From Mucilaginibacter rigui (GTDB lineage: Bacteria; Bacteroidota; Bacteroidia; Sphingobacteriales; Sphingobacteriaceae), in NCBI RefSeq assembly GCF_014773275.1, contig NZ_JACWMW010000008.1, positions 1 to 64,000 on the forward strand: 64,000 bases of DNA, written 5' to 3'. The position numbers were made by a program, and so were the translations under genes. Positions within the stretch are counted from its first letter, which is position 1. Each line of letters opens with the position of its first letter. A model generated the notes under the pieces. That model did no database searches. It had not been told where the DNA came from and worked only from the letters and a program-made list of their open reading frames with translations. This document shows positions 17,957-25,268 of the stretch, piece after piece.

Positions 17957-19336
17957 TTATTTTGCTACAAAAAACGAAGCCACGTTTAGCTGCTTGCTCA
18001 GTTCGGGCGTTAATATAATGCCCGATGCCATCGGCTTGCCTACAATATAAGTATTCAAATATTTGGCAATATCGTTACGGCTAACTTTCTGGTAGTTATC
18101 GTTAAGATCGGTATAGTAGTTAAGCGAGGTACTGCACCACTGAAAACTAACCTGTGATGGCAGCGACGATGGCTTCTCCAGTTCGCGGCTGTGGTTACGC
18201 AATAGTATTGCTTTAGCATCAGCCAACTGCTCGTCGGTATAATAATCGGCTTTGCCCCACTGCGCCATCTGGTTTTGGATCTCATCGTAGCACTCTTTTA
18301 TTTTGGTTGGGTTAGGCACTACAAACAACGATATCATGCCTGTATAGTGGCTGGTATTATAGCTTATACCGGCTGATGATGCCAGCCCTTTATCAACAAG
18401 AGCCTGTTGAAATTTTGATGAATTAAGGCCTAATATGGTTGAATGTACATCGGCAGCTACGGTTGATGCCGAATCTGTCATATAAGCCGGGCCCTGCCAT
18501 GCATACATCATCATTGGCGTTTGCGCTATCGACATTTCTTTTACAAATGCTACGCTTTTGTCCATCGGTTTAAAGGCCGGAATAGGGTATTTTTCGTGCG
18601 GGTTGAAACCGCTGTTTGCCCAATCGCCAAAAATGTCTTCTGCTTTCTTAAAGCCGTCTTCGTGTTTTACATCGCCGCAAATAATAAGCAGGCTGTTGTT
18701 AGGGAAGTAGTATTTGTTTTTGATCACCATCATCTTCTCGGGCGTGGCTGTATTGATCACCTCATGGATACCGATAGGCATTTTGCGGGTTATCAGGTCG
18801 CCCCAAAGGTTTTTGCTGATATCATAATATAACTGGAAACCCGGGCTGCTCTCGTTACGCTGAAACTCCCCATCAACAACGGGGCGTTCTTTCTGCATAT
18901 CCTCTTCCCGGTAAATAGGGAAACGTACCGAAGCATTAATTAGCATAAGGCCCGCGTTAAGGCTGTCCTTACCAATGGTGAAATAATAATTTACACGCTC
19001 GTTACCTGTGGTACCATTCCAGATGGCACCAAGTTCCTGCGTGCGTTTCAGAAATTTCTCCTGCGTAGGGTAATCCTTGTTGGCCTTAAAAAACATGTGT
19101 TCAAAAAGGTGCGAAAGGCCGCTGTACTCGGGGCCTTCGGTGTAGGCACCGTTCTTTACAGCAATTTCAATAGTGGTTAACGGCACTTTGCTGTTTTCAA
19201 TAACAACAACTTCCAAACCGTTTGGCAGCTTTTTCCAGAAGTAACCTTCGGGGAGCCTTGGTTGGGCAACAGCGCAAATTGAGCATACCATGCCCAGCGC
19301 AGTAAGGGTTAAAAGTTTGGTAAATTTCAGGGTCAT
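17957..19336 (-). CDS. M16 family zinc metallopeptidase, catalytic subunit
   Basis: This 459-residue protein has a signal peptide (MTLKFTKLLTLTALGMVCSI... ending AVAQ). The inverted zinc motif H76-L-F-E79-H80 is followed about 75 residues later by a glutamate in the ERPVVDGEFQRNES region, the expected third ligand area. M16 enzymes cut unfolded peptides inside a closed two-part chamber. The following gene encodes a zinc-motif-less homologue 16 bp downstream, so the pair probably forms a heterodimer in the periplasm. The substrate is unknown. Confidence 0.92.
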   Translation of the reverse strand: MTLKFTKLLTLTALGMVCSICAVAQPRLPEGYFWKKLPNGLEVVVIENSKVPLTTIEIAVKNGAYTEGPEYSGLSHLFEHMFFKANKDYPTQEKFLKRTQELGAIWNGTTGNERVNYYFTIGKDSLNAGLMLINASVRFPIYREEDMQKERPVVDGEFQRNESSPGFQLYYDISKNLWGDLITRKMPIGIHEVINTATPEKMMVIKNKYYFPNNSLLIICGDVKHEDGFKKAEDIFGDWANSGFNPHEKYPIPAFKPMDKSVAFVKEMSIAQTPMMMYAWQGPAYMTDSASTVAADVHSTILGLNSSKFQQALVDKGLASSAGISYNTSHYTGMISLFVVPNPTKIKECYDEIQNQMAQWGKADYYTDEQLADAKAILLRNHSRELEKPSSLPSQVSFQWCSTSLNYYTDLNDNYQKVSRNDIAKYLNTYIVGKPMASGIILTPELSKQLNVASFFVAK

Positions 19337-19405
19337 GTTTGTTAGATTACGATACCCTAAATATATTACATATTATTAAAATTTTAGTTGTGTGACCGTT
19401 CTAAG

Positions 19406-19429
19406 GGAGACGCGAAGTATCGCCTCTCT
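19406..19429. repeat. Family B REP palindrome, degenerate solo copy
   Basis: GAGACGCGAAGTATCGCcTCTC with CTAC next to it is a solo copy of the palindrome that clusters around the second RAYT (30.4-31.2 kb). It lies between the M16 operon start and the DUF4230 gene end. Confidence 0.75.
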
Positions 19430-19440
19430 ACAATAACACC

Positions 19441-20031
19441 TTACTTAAAGCTTATTACCACTTTTTTGCCAGATACATTCTCCAAAAAAGGTTTAAATAT
19501 CAGCCCTGCATTCTCGCGGGCTTTGCCAAGCAGGTTCATTTCGGTAGCGGTAGCCAGCATTTTCTTTTCGGCAATTTTGTAAACATCTTCCACCATTTCC
19601 TTGCTCTTATCGGCAAACCATACACCCGATACATCGTACACGCGCGATTTTTGATGATCGAGCTTTACGTAACAGATCTCGGGCTGCGGCAGGGCAATGG
19701 TTACGGTATCCTTGCTTTGGCTAATGTCTGTCTTTGTTACTTTAGTGAGGTCGATACAGGCGGTTACCTCACCCACCGCCACAAACAGCACCCGCGAATC
19801 GGGCAGTATGGTATGCAGTTCCTTCTTTTCTACCACATCCTTCATGCTGTATTTTACCAGTTCAAGCTTGCCCATAGCTATAACTTTTGTTACCATCGCA
19901 TCCTCGGTAACCTGGGTGCGAGTGGTGTTAAACTCGTGTTTAATATAAAAGAACAGGAAGATCAAAAACCCGGTGATTACCAGGGCGAACAACAGCGTAA
20001 GAGAAATGCGCGAACGGGAAGTATTTAACAT
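19441..20031 (-). CDS. DUF4230 family membrane-anchored protein
   Basis: This 196-residue protein has an N-terminal transmembrane helix (ISLTLLFALVITGFLIFLFF) and a soluble domain with the DUF4230 pattern. The pattern includes an early VAMGKLELVKY-like strand, FVAVGEVTACIDLTKV, and a long helix followed by GLIFKPFLENVSGKKVVISF. The domain is thought to lie outside the cytoplasm. The function is unknown to me. It is probably a single-gene unit, followed by a solo REP. Confidence 0.75.
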   Translation of the reverse strand: MLNTSRSRISLTLLFALVITGFLIFLFFYIKHEFNTTRTQVTEDAMVTKVIAMGKLELVKYSMKDVVEKKELHTILPDSRVLFVAVGEVTACIDLTKVTKTDISQSKDTVTIALPQPEICYVKLDHQKSRVYDVSGVWFADKSKEMVEDVYKIAEKKMLATATEMNLLGKARENAGLIFKPFLENVSGKKVVISFK

Positions 20032-20061
20032 ACGTAATGTATTTTACAAATAGCTACAAAC

Positions 20062-20093
20062 AAAAACAGCGATGGTTTTGGCCATCGCTGTTT
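20062..20093 (-). terminator. Terminator-like hairpin downstream of the OsmC gene
   Basis: CAGCGATGG/CCATCGCTG with a six-base loop is followed on the minus strand by a five-T run. It lies about 120 bp beyond the OsmC stop, after a REP palindrome. Confidence 0.7.
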
Positions 20094-20115
20094 CAATTAA
20101 AGTTAGTTTTTATTT

Positions 20116-20170
20116 TAACCACAGAGAGCAGGGAGATTTTCCATTAAGACGCGAAGTATAGCGTCTCTAC
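20116..20170. repeat. Half family G element and family B REP palindrome
   Basis: TTAACCACAGAGAGCA (20116 on) is half of the palindrome found complete at 54401-54502. It is followed by AAGACGCGAAGTATAGCGTCTCTAC (split here as AAGACGCGAAG / TATAGCGTCTCTAC), a solo family B REP with the CTAC end. Two unrelated repeat families are thus joined in the OsmC 3' region. Confidence 0.75.
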
Positions 20171-20214
20171 ATGATTGCATATCAACAACGCTTTGTGGTT
20201 AATTTGAAGCCTGC

Positions 20215-20634
20215 TTACGCGTAAGTAACGTTTAAGGTAATTGGCACGCTCAATGCTTTTGATACAATGCAGCCAGATTTTGCACCTTCGGCAACTTCTT
20301 TAAATTTAGCCTCGTCAACACCATCAATTAAAGATGCCTTCAGTTCCAGGTGGATGCCTTTAATTTCAAGCGCCTGCATATCCAGGTCAAGAATAGCATC
20401 AGTGGTTAAATCTCCGGGAGTAATGCCCGCTTGCGATAAAGCCGCACCAACTGCCATAGTAAAACAGCCCGCGTGCGCTGCAGCTATCAATTCTTCTGGA
20501 TTAGTACCTACGCCATCGGCAAAACGGGTTTTAAAGGAATATTGTGTTTTGTTAAGAATGGTGCTTTGGGTGGTAATTTCGCCTTTGCCCTCTTGCAGGG
20601 TGCCATTCCAGTGTGCATTTGCTGTACGTTTCAT
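20215..20634 (-). CDS. OsmC family peroxidase
   Basis: This 139-residue protein has the two redox cysteines of the OsmC/Ohr family: C57 in AAAHAGCFTMA and C122 in KSGCIVSKAL. The length and the C57 context fit the OsmC branch, which reduces organic hydroperoxides with a Cys thiol. It starts MKRTANAHWNGTLQEGKGEI, the usual OsmC opening. It is a single gene with its own terminator and is presumably cytoplasmic. Confidence 0.92.
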   Translation of the reverse strand: MKRTANAHWNGTLQEGKGEITTQSTILNKTQYSFKTRFADGVGTNPEELIAAAHAGCFTMAVGAALSQAGITPGDLTTDAILDLDMQALEIKGIHLELKASLIDGVDEAKFKEVAEGAKSGCIVSKALSVPITLNVTYA

Positions 20635-20730
20635 AGTTAATGTTGTTTTGGTGAGTTTTTGCTAAAATAGCAATATGTTGGGTTGAATAAAAATATTAGA
20701 TGTTAAGTAAATGATAAATTGTGGTATTGC

Positions 20731-21032
20731 ATCGCGGCAATTTACTCACCCCGACCTTGCTTCGCTGGCCGCCCCTCCCTGCTTCGCAAAGAGGGTTAAA
20801 ACCGTCCTATCCTTACCCTCTTTCCGCTTGCGGAGAGAGGGTCGTGCACGTAGTGCCGCGGGGTGAGTTAACTAACAAAGCAGCGTTAACATCGCGGCAA
20901 TTTGACTCACCCGGTCATTGCTTCGCCCGACCACCCTCTCTGCTTCGCAAAGAGGGCTGAAACCATCCTATCCTTATCCTCTTTCCGCTTGCGGAGAGAG
21001 GGTCGTGCACGTAGTGCCGCGGGGTGAGTTAA
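20731..21032. repeat. Family F palindromic element, two copies in tandem
   Basis: Two units of about 160 and 142 bp start at 20731 and 20891. Both begin ATCGCGGCAATTT and end GCGGGGTGAGTTA, with the CTCACC / GGGGTGAG ends pairing. Internal hairpins pair GCTTCGCAAAGAGGG-type with CTCTTTCCGCTTGCGGAG-type sequence. A third, diverged copy is at 62328-62457. The region 20635-21032 contains nothing else that I can support. Confidence 0.85.
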
Positions 21033-22100
21033 TTACCATTTTGCCCGTTCGTACTGTACCGGCCATTTAACTTCCTGCCCAAGTTGGTGCGCAGCACGCA
21101 AGGGGAAATGGGGGTCGCGGAGAAACTCCCTGGCCATAAACACCATATCTGCCTTCCCGGTCTGGATGATGTCATCGGCTTGTTTGGCTTCGGTTATCAG
21201 CCCAACCGCGCCTGTAAGTATATCCGTATGTTTTTTAATGGCTTCGGCAAACTCCACCTGGTAGCCCGGTTTAAGCGGTATCTGCGCGCCCGCTACGTTG
21301 CCTCCGGTAGAACTGTCTACCAGATCAACGCCCTTATGTTTCAATATTTTTGCTAACGCGATAGAATCATCAATTGTCCAGGCGCCCTCGGTCCATTCGG
21401 TGGTTGATAAACGTACAAACAACGGAAGATCTGCCGGCCAAACCTGGTTTACGGCATCAATCACTTCCAGCAGAAAACGGCTCCGGTTTTCGAAAGAGCC
21501 TCCGTATTCATCAGTACGGGTATTACTATGCGGAGATAGAAACTCATTGATCAGGTAACCATGTGCGCCATGTAACTCAATCACCTTAAAACCTGCGGCT
21601 AATGCCCGTACGGCTGCTGCTTTAAAATCGGCAATTACTTTGGCTATGCCTGCCTTATCAAGCGCAAGCGGGGCGGTTTCGCTGCGGCTAAAAGCCAGGG
21701 CGCTTGGCGCCACCGCTTCCCAGCCATTTTCTTCATCGGCTTGTATTTGCTTACCGCCATTCCATGGTTCGGCATGGCTGGCTTTACGCCCGGCGTGTGC
21801 TAATTGCACACCGGCAACTGCGCCATGTTGTTCAATAAAGGTGGTTATCTCTTTCAGTTTCGCAATATGCTCATCCTTCCAGATGCCCAGGTCGGCAGGG
21901 CTGATACGCCCCTCTGGCGATACTGCTGTAGCTTCGGTTATAATTAGCGCTGCACCGCCTACCGCACGTGCGCCTAAATGCACCAGGTGCCAGTTATTTG
22001 CAAAGCCGTCAATGCTTGAATATTCGCACATAGGCGATACTACAATACGGTTCTTAAATTCGATACTTTTTACTTGGAGAGGAGAAAATAAATGCGGCAT
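21033..22100 (-). CDS. Old yellow enzyme, YqjM/NamA-type NADPH:FMN ene-reductase
   Basis: This 355-residue FMN TIM-barrel oxidoreductase of the OYE family starts MPHLFSPLQVKSIEFKNRIVVSPMCEYSS. The Cys in SPMCEYS matches the flavin-tuning cysteine of YqjM-like class III enzymes. AHAGRKASH and ELHGAHGYLINEFLSP supply the usual substrate-anion His residues, and the phosphate-binding end is AVGLITEAKQAD and MAREFLRDPHFPLRAA. Members reduce activated C=C bonds and often serve in electrophile detoxification. The stop lies against the family F repeat. Confidence 0.92.
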   Translation of the reverse strand: MPHLFSPLQVKSIEFKNRIVVSPMCEYSSIDGFANNWHLVHLGARAVGGAALIITEATAVSPEGRISPADLGIWKDEHIAKLKEITTFIEQHGAVAGVQLAHAGRKASHAEPWNGGKQIQADEENGWEAVAPSALAFSRSETAPLALDKAGIAKVIADFKAAAVRALAAGFKVIELHGAHGYLINEFLSPHSNTRTDEYGGSFENRSRFLLEVIDAVNQVWPADLPLFVRLSTTEWTEGAWTIDDSIALAKILKHKGVDLVDSSTGGNVAGAQIPLKPGYQVEFAEAIKKHTDILTGAVGLITEAKQADDIIQTGKADMVFMAREFLRDPHFPLRAAHQLGQEVKWPVQYERAKW

Positions 22101-22268
22101 AGTTTAATTATTTGTTGCACAAATATGGACAAGTAACAGCCATAGCGTTTCATGGTTTTGTCATTTACACTATTTAAAGGTTAAATTACTTAAATATGAA
22201 CAATTAGGGGCTTTTAGCGTTGATGTGTCTGAAAGTTAAATGTATGTTTACCCTAATAAAAATATAAT

Positions 22269-23462
22269 TTGACTACATACACTACCCTTATTATACTTAG
22301 CGGGTTGGTAATATTCAGTTACCTGTTCGATCTGATAGCCGGTAAAACTAAAGTACCGTCGGTAATTCTGCTGCTTTTTTTAGGGATTGGGATCCGTTTA
22401 GGGGTTGATTACTTTGGCCTGCTTAAAATAAACTTTACAACCATACTACCTGCATTAGGTACCTTAGGGCTTATCCTTATTGTATTTGAGGGGGCGCTTG
22501 AACTGAAGTACAGCAAAGATAAAAATGCGGTTATCCGTAAATCATTTCTTTCGGCATTATCTATCCTGCTGCTTACCTCCTGCCTTATTACTTACGCGTT
22601 TTACTACATCAGCGGCGAAAGTATTTATAAGTGCTTTATAAACGCTATTCCCTATTGTGTAGTAAGCTCGGCCATTGCTATACCGTCGGCATCGGGAATC
22701 AGTAAGGAGAAAAAAGAATTTATCATCTATGAATCGTCGTTCTCAGACATCCTCACGGTTGTGCTGTTCAACTTCATGATCAGTAACAATCGTATCAATG
22801 TCTCTGCCTTCGCCAAGTTAGGTGCCGAACTTGGTATAATATTGCTTGTGGCCATTGGGTCATGCCTGCTGCTGCTTTATTTAATAGGCAGGTTAACCCA
22901 CCATATTAAATCGTTCCTTATCATAGCTATCCTGATACTGGTTTACAGTATTGGGCAGTCGTTCCATTTATCATCGCTTATTATCGTTTTGTCGCTTGGC
23001 CTGTTCCTTAACAATGCCGGGCAGATCAGGCTTGGCTGGTTCCGTAAGTATTTTATTTACCCTACTTTGGGTTACGATATTAAACAGCTTTTTCAGCTAT
23101 CTGCCGAGAGCGCTTTTATTATGCGTACCTTTTTCTTTATTATTTTTGGTTACACTATGGATGTTTACCAATTGCAAAACTGGGCCGTAATTATAAACGG
23201 CGGACTGGTTTTACTGCTTATATACCTGGTGAGATTTTTGTATCTGAAACTGGTTCTAAAAAGTGGGCTGATGCCCGAGCTGGTTATCGTGCCACGGGGG
23301 TTAATAAGCGTGTTGCTTTTTTACAACATCCCGGCAAACATTAAAATACCGATGCTCGGCACCGGTCTTTTATTTGTGGTGATACTGGGTACCAGTATAA
23401 TTATGAGCCTTGGGCTATTAGGTACTAAAAAACAATCAACCCAGGAGTTTGAAGACCTTTAA
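22269..23462 (+). CDS. Cation:proton antiporter (Na+/H+ exchanger superfamily)
   Basis: This 397-residue polytopic protein has 11-12 hydrophobic segments. Features typical of CPA exchangers are an early PSVILLLFLGIGIRLG, the unwound-helix region CVVSSAIAIPSASG, and a later ESSFSDILTVVLFNF, where the Asp is a candidate ion-binding residue. The short C-terminus lacks TrkA regulatory domains. The frame opens with TTG at 22269 and there is no early in-frame ATG, so a TTG start is likely. It is preceded by 168 bp of AT-rich spacer without any other recognised gene. Ion specificity is not predictable. Confidence 0.85.
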   Translation: MTTYTTLIILSGLVIFSYLFDLIAGKTKVPSVILLLFLGIGIRLGVDYFGLLKINFTTILPALGTLGLILIVFEGALELKYSKDKNAVIRKSFLSALSILLLTSCLITYAFYYISGESIYKCFINAIPYCVVSSAIAIPSASGISKEKKEFIIYESSFSDILTVVLFNFMISNNRINVSAFAKLGAELGIILLVAIGSCLLLLYLIGRLTHHIKSFLIIAILILVYSIGQSFHLSSLIIVLSLGLFLNNAGQIRLGWFRKYFIYPTLGYDIKQLFQLSAESAFIMRTFFFIIFGYTMDVYQLQNWAVIINGGLVLLLIYLVRFLYLKLVLKSGLMPELVIVPRGLISVLLFYNIPANIKIPMLGTGLLFVVILGTSIIMSLGLLGTKKQSTQEFEDL

Positions 23463-23501
23463 AAGGCGTTTAAAGGCCGTTAAAGTCCGTTTGAGGGGCG
23501 T

Positions 23502-23894
23502 TTAAATCCGCTGCGGTTCCTCGCTGAATTTACCGGTTTCTTTTTTGCTTTTCACAAGCAGCACCTCATCATTATCAAGCGGCAGGTAGCCATATTCGTA
23601 ACAGAAAAAGTAACGCGCACCGGCCTGTGTTTTAAAACTACTGGTAAAATACTCAAAATCAAACCCTTTTTGGAGCATCTTTTCGCGGTTTACTTTTGTT
23701 TTGCCGGCGGGGTTTAGTTCTTCTATAATACGGCGGTTACGGCGCAGTATATTATTGATATTGCGTACCAGGTTATAGCTGTTACTGTTAAGCTGGTTAT
23801 TGAAGTTATTGCGGCACAGGTCGTTACAAAATTTTTTATCGGCACGGCCGTGTAATAAGGTACCGCAATCCAGGCATTTTCTTTCCGCTGTCAT
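23502..23894 (-). CDS. Small zinc-ribbon protein of unknown function
   Basis: This 130-residue protein begins with a CxxC...CxxxC zinc ribbon (KCLDCGTLLHGRADKKFCNDLC). A basic, Asn/Arg-rich helical segment (NNFNNQL...NNILRRNRRIIEEL) and a C-terminal beta-rich part follow. I do not know a function; small ribbon proteins of this layout often bind nucleic acid, but that is inference. It is divergent from ssb, with starts 146 bp apart, and converges with the antiporter. Confidence 0.75.
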   Translation of the reverse strand: MTAERKCLDCGTLLHGRADKKFCNDLCRNNFNNQLNSNSYNLVRNINNILRRNRRIIEELNPAGKTKVNREKMLQKGFDFEYFTSSFKTQAGARYFFCYEYGYLPLDNDEVLLVKSKKETGKFSEEPQRI

Positions 23895-24040
23895 ACGCTA
23901 AAGATAAGCAATAAGTTATCCGTTTGCAAACGCTTGCAAACGGATACAACCGTTTATAACTGCTTACTAACCGACTAAGTTATATGCCCCACGCCATCTT
24001 TGTGCTGTTCATAATTATCTAATATTAAACACAATACAAA

Positions 24041-24379
24041 ATGGCAACTATTAAAAACAGCGTAAGATTAATTGGCAACATAGGCATGGACCCTGATGTA
24101 CGGACATTTGATAACAACCGCAAAATGGTGCGCTTATCTATCGCTACCAACGATAGCTATAAGAACGACAAAGGCGAAAAAGTTACCGATACCCAATGGC
24201 ACAACATTGTGCTTTGGGGAGCACAGGCAAGCATGGCCGAAACTTACCTAAAAAAAGGCGATTCTGTGCTCATTGAAGGCAAACTGGCATCGCGCAGTTA
24301 CAGTGATAAAGATGGCGTAAAACGCTATGTAACAGAGGTTGTAGTGAATGAGTTTATAAAGATGAGCGGTAAGGAATAA
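24041..24379 (+). CDS. ssb: Single-stranded DNA-binding protein, tail-less paralogue
   Basis: This 112-residue OB-fold protein has SSB signatures: NSVRLIGNIGMDPDVR, then WHNIVLWGAQASMAETYLKKGDSVLIEG and the strand RYVTEVVV. It ends at FIKMSGKE right after the OB fold. It therefore lacks the disordered linker and the acidic D-D-x-P-F tip that recruits SSB partner proteins in the housekeeping version. It may be an accessory SSB, with the main one elsewhere in the genome. A family A repeat starts 9 bp downstream. Confidence 0.92.
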   Translation: MATIKNSVRLIGNIGMDPDVRTFDNNRKMVRLSIATNDSYKNDKGEKVTDTQWHNIVLWGAQASMAETYLKKGDSVLIEGKLASRSYSDKDGVKRYVTEVVVNEFIKMSGKE

Positions 24380-24387
24380 TTAGGTTC

Positions 24388-24510
24388 AGTTGGCTAAAGC
24401 CAACTGCAATGAAGCTGTTAAAGTTACCGGACACTTAACGAGCGACAGCTTCATTGCCGTCTCATTTATGGGACGGATAGCTAAGAAGCAATTCCGGCTT
24501 TAGCCGAACT
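24388..24510. repeat. Family A palindromic element, single copy
   Basis: It has the same layout as the tandem array at 219-643 but without expansion. The layout is AGTTGGC-taaa-GCCAACT at the left, then CAATGAAGC..GCTTCATTG arms, the CCGTCtCATTTATGGGACGG hairpin and CGGCTTTAGCCG at the right. Its last two bases are shared with the stop codon of the SDR gene. Confidence 0.85.
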
Positions 24511-25213
24511 ATGGAGTTGAAACCGCTACCGGCAAAACTTTTCCATTAAAGAACCGGTGCCCGGTAACCGCAAAATCGGCAATGTATTTACCCATTTCAA
24601 AGGCCATAACCGGCGATTCGTAACCAGGGAAGGCTTGTTCCAGCATTTCCGTTTGCGCCGAGCCAAGGGCCAGGCAGTTTACTTTGATGCCCCGTTCAAC
24701 AAACTCCTGTGCCAGGCATTCGGTAAGTGTATGCAGCGCGGCCTTACTTGCCGAATATGCCGACAAACCGTTAAACTTAGCGCTACCCTGGAAGCCGCCC
24801 ATACTGCCTATATTAAGAATGTGCGAGCCATCGCCCATAAATTGCAGCAGGCTTTGTATAATGCGTACATGGCCTATGTAGTTGCTTTGCAGCATTTCTA
24901 CAAAGTCCATTTCTTTTAGGTCTGTAAAGGGTTTGTTAATAAGCACTCCTGCGTTGTTTATCAGCACATCTACTTTTCCGTCAAAATTGGCGGTGATGAA
25001 TTGCTGCAGGCCGGCATAATCATCATGTACAATATCAAAAGCAATAGCAAATATCTCACAATCAGGATTTAAGCCTTTGGCAATTTCAAGCAAGCGGGTA
25101 AGTTTATCCTGCGAGCGCGCCAGGGCCATTACTTTATGTTTGCCAGATAATATCAGTTCTAATACAGCTTCAAATCCTACGCCGCTGCTGGCACCTGTTA
25201 TAATAATGTTCAT
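24509..25213 (-). CDS. Short-chain dehydrogenase/reductase
   Basis: This 234-residue classical SDR has the cofactor motif TGASSGVG (7-14), NNAG near 87, and the catalytic Ser, Tyr and Lys in NIGSMGG and YSASK. The lack of an acidic residue right after the second strand (ALARSQDKL) suggests NADP(H) use. The substrate is not predictable. A good promoter (25239-25268, minus) lies in the 3' end of the hydroxylase gene upstream, so it can be transcribed independently. Confidence 0.9.
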   Translation of the reverse strand: MNIIITGASSGVGFEAVLELILSGKHKVMALARSQDKLTRLLEIAKGLNPDCEIFAIAFDIVHDDYAGLQQFITANFDGKVDVLINNAGVLINKPFTDLKEMDFVEMLQSNYIGHVRIIQSLLQFMGDGSHILNIGSMGGFQGSAKFNGLSAYSASKAALHTLTECLAQEFVERGIKVNCLALGSAQTEMLEQAFPGYESPVMAFEMGKYIADFAVTGHRFFNGKVLPVAVSTP

Positions 25214-25238
25214 AGTACGCTCTATAGATGTGTTACTG

Positions 25239-25268
25239 CAAATTTAGTATTGTTGGTTAAACTATCAA
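25239..25268 (-). promoter_or_regulatory. Promoter of the SDR gene, overlapping the upstream coding end
   Basis: On the minus strand TTG, a 19-bp gap and TAAATTTG form a full match to the Bacteroidota -33/-7 promoter pattern (TTG-N19-TAnnTTTG). The -33 element lies inside the last codons of the hydroxylase gene, and the -7 box ends 25 bp before the SDR ATG. Confidence 0.6.

Noticed and set aside
20721..20960. 79-residue frame in the OsmC upstream region
   Set aside because: It runs through the two family F palindromes and its composition reflects the repeat.
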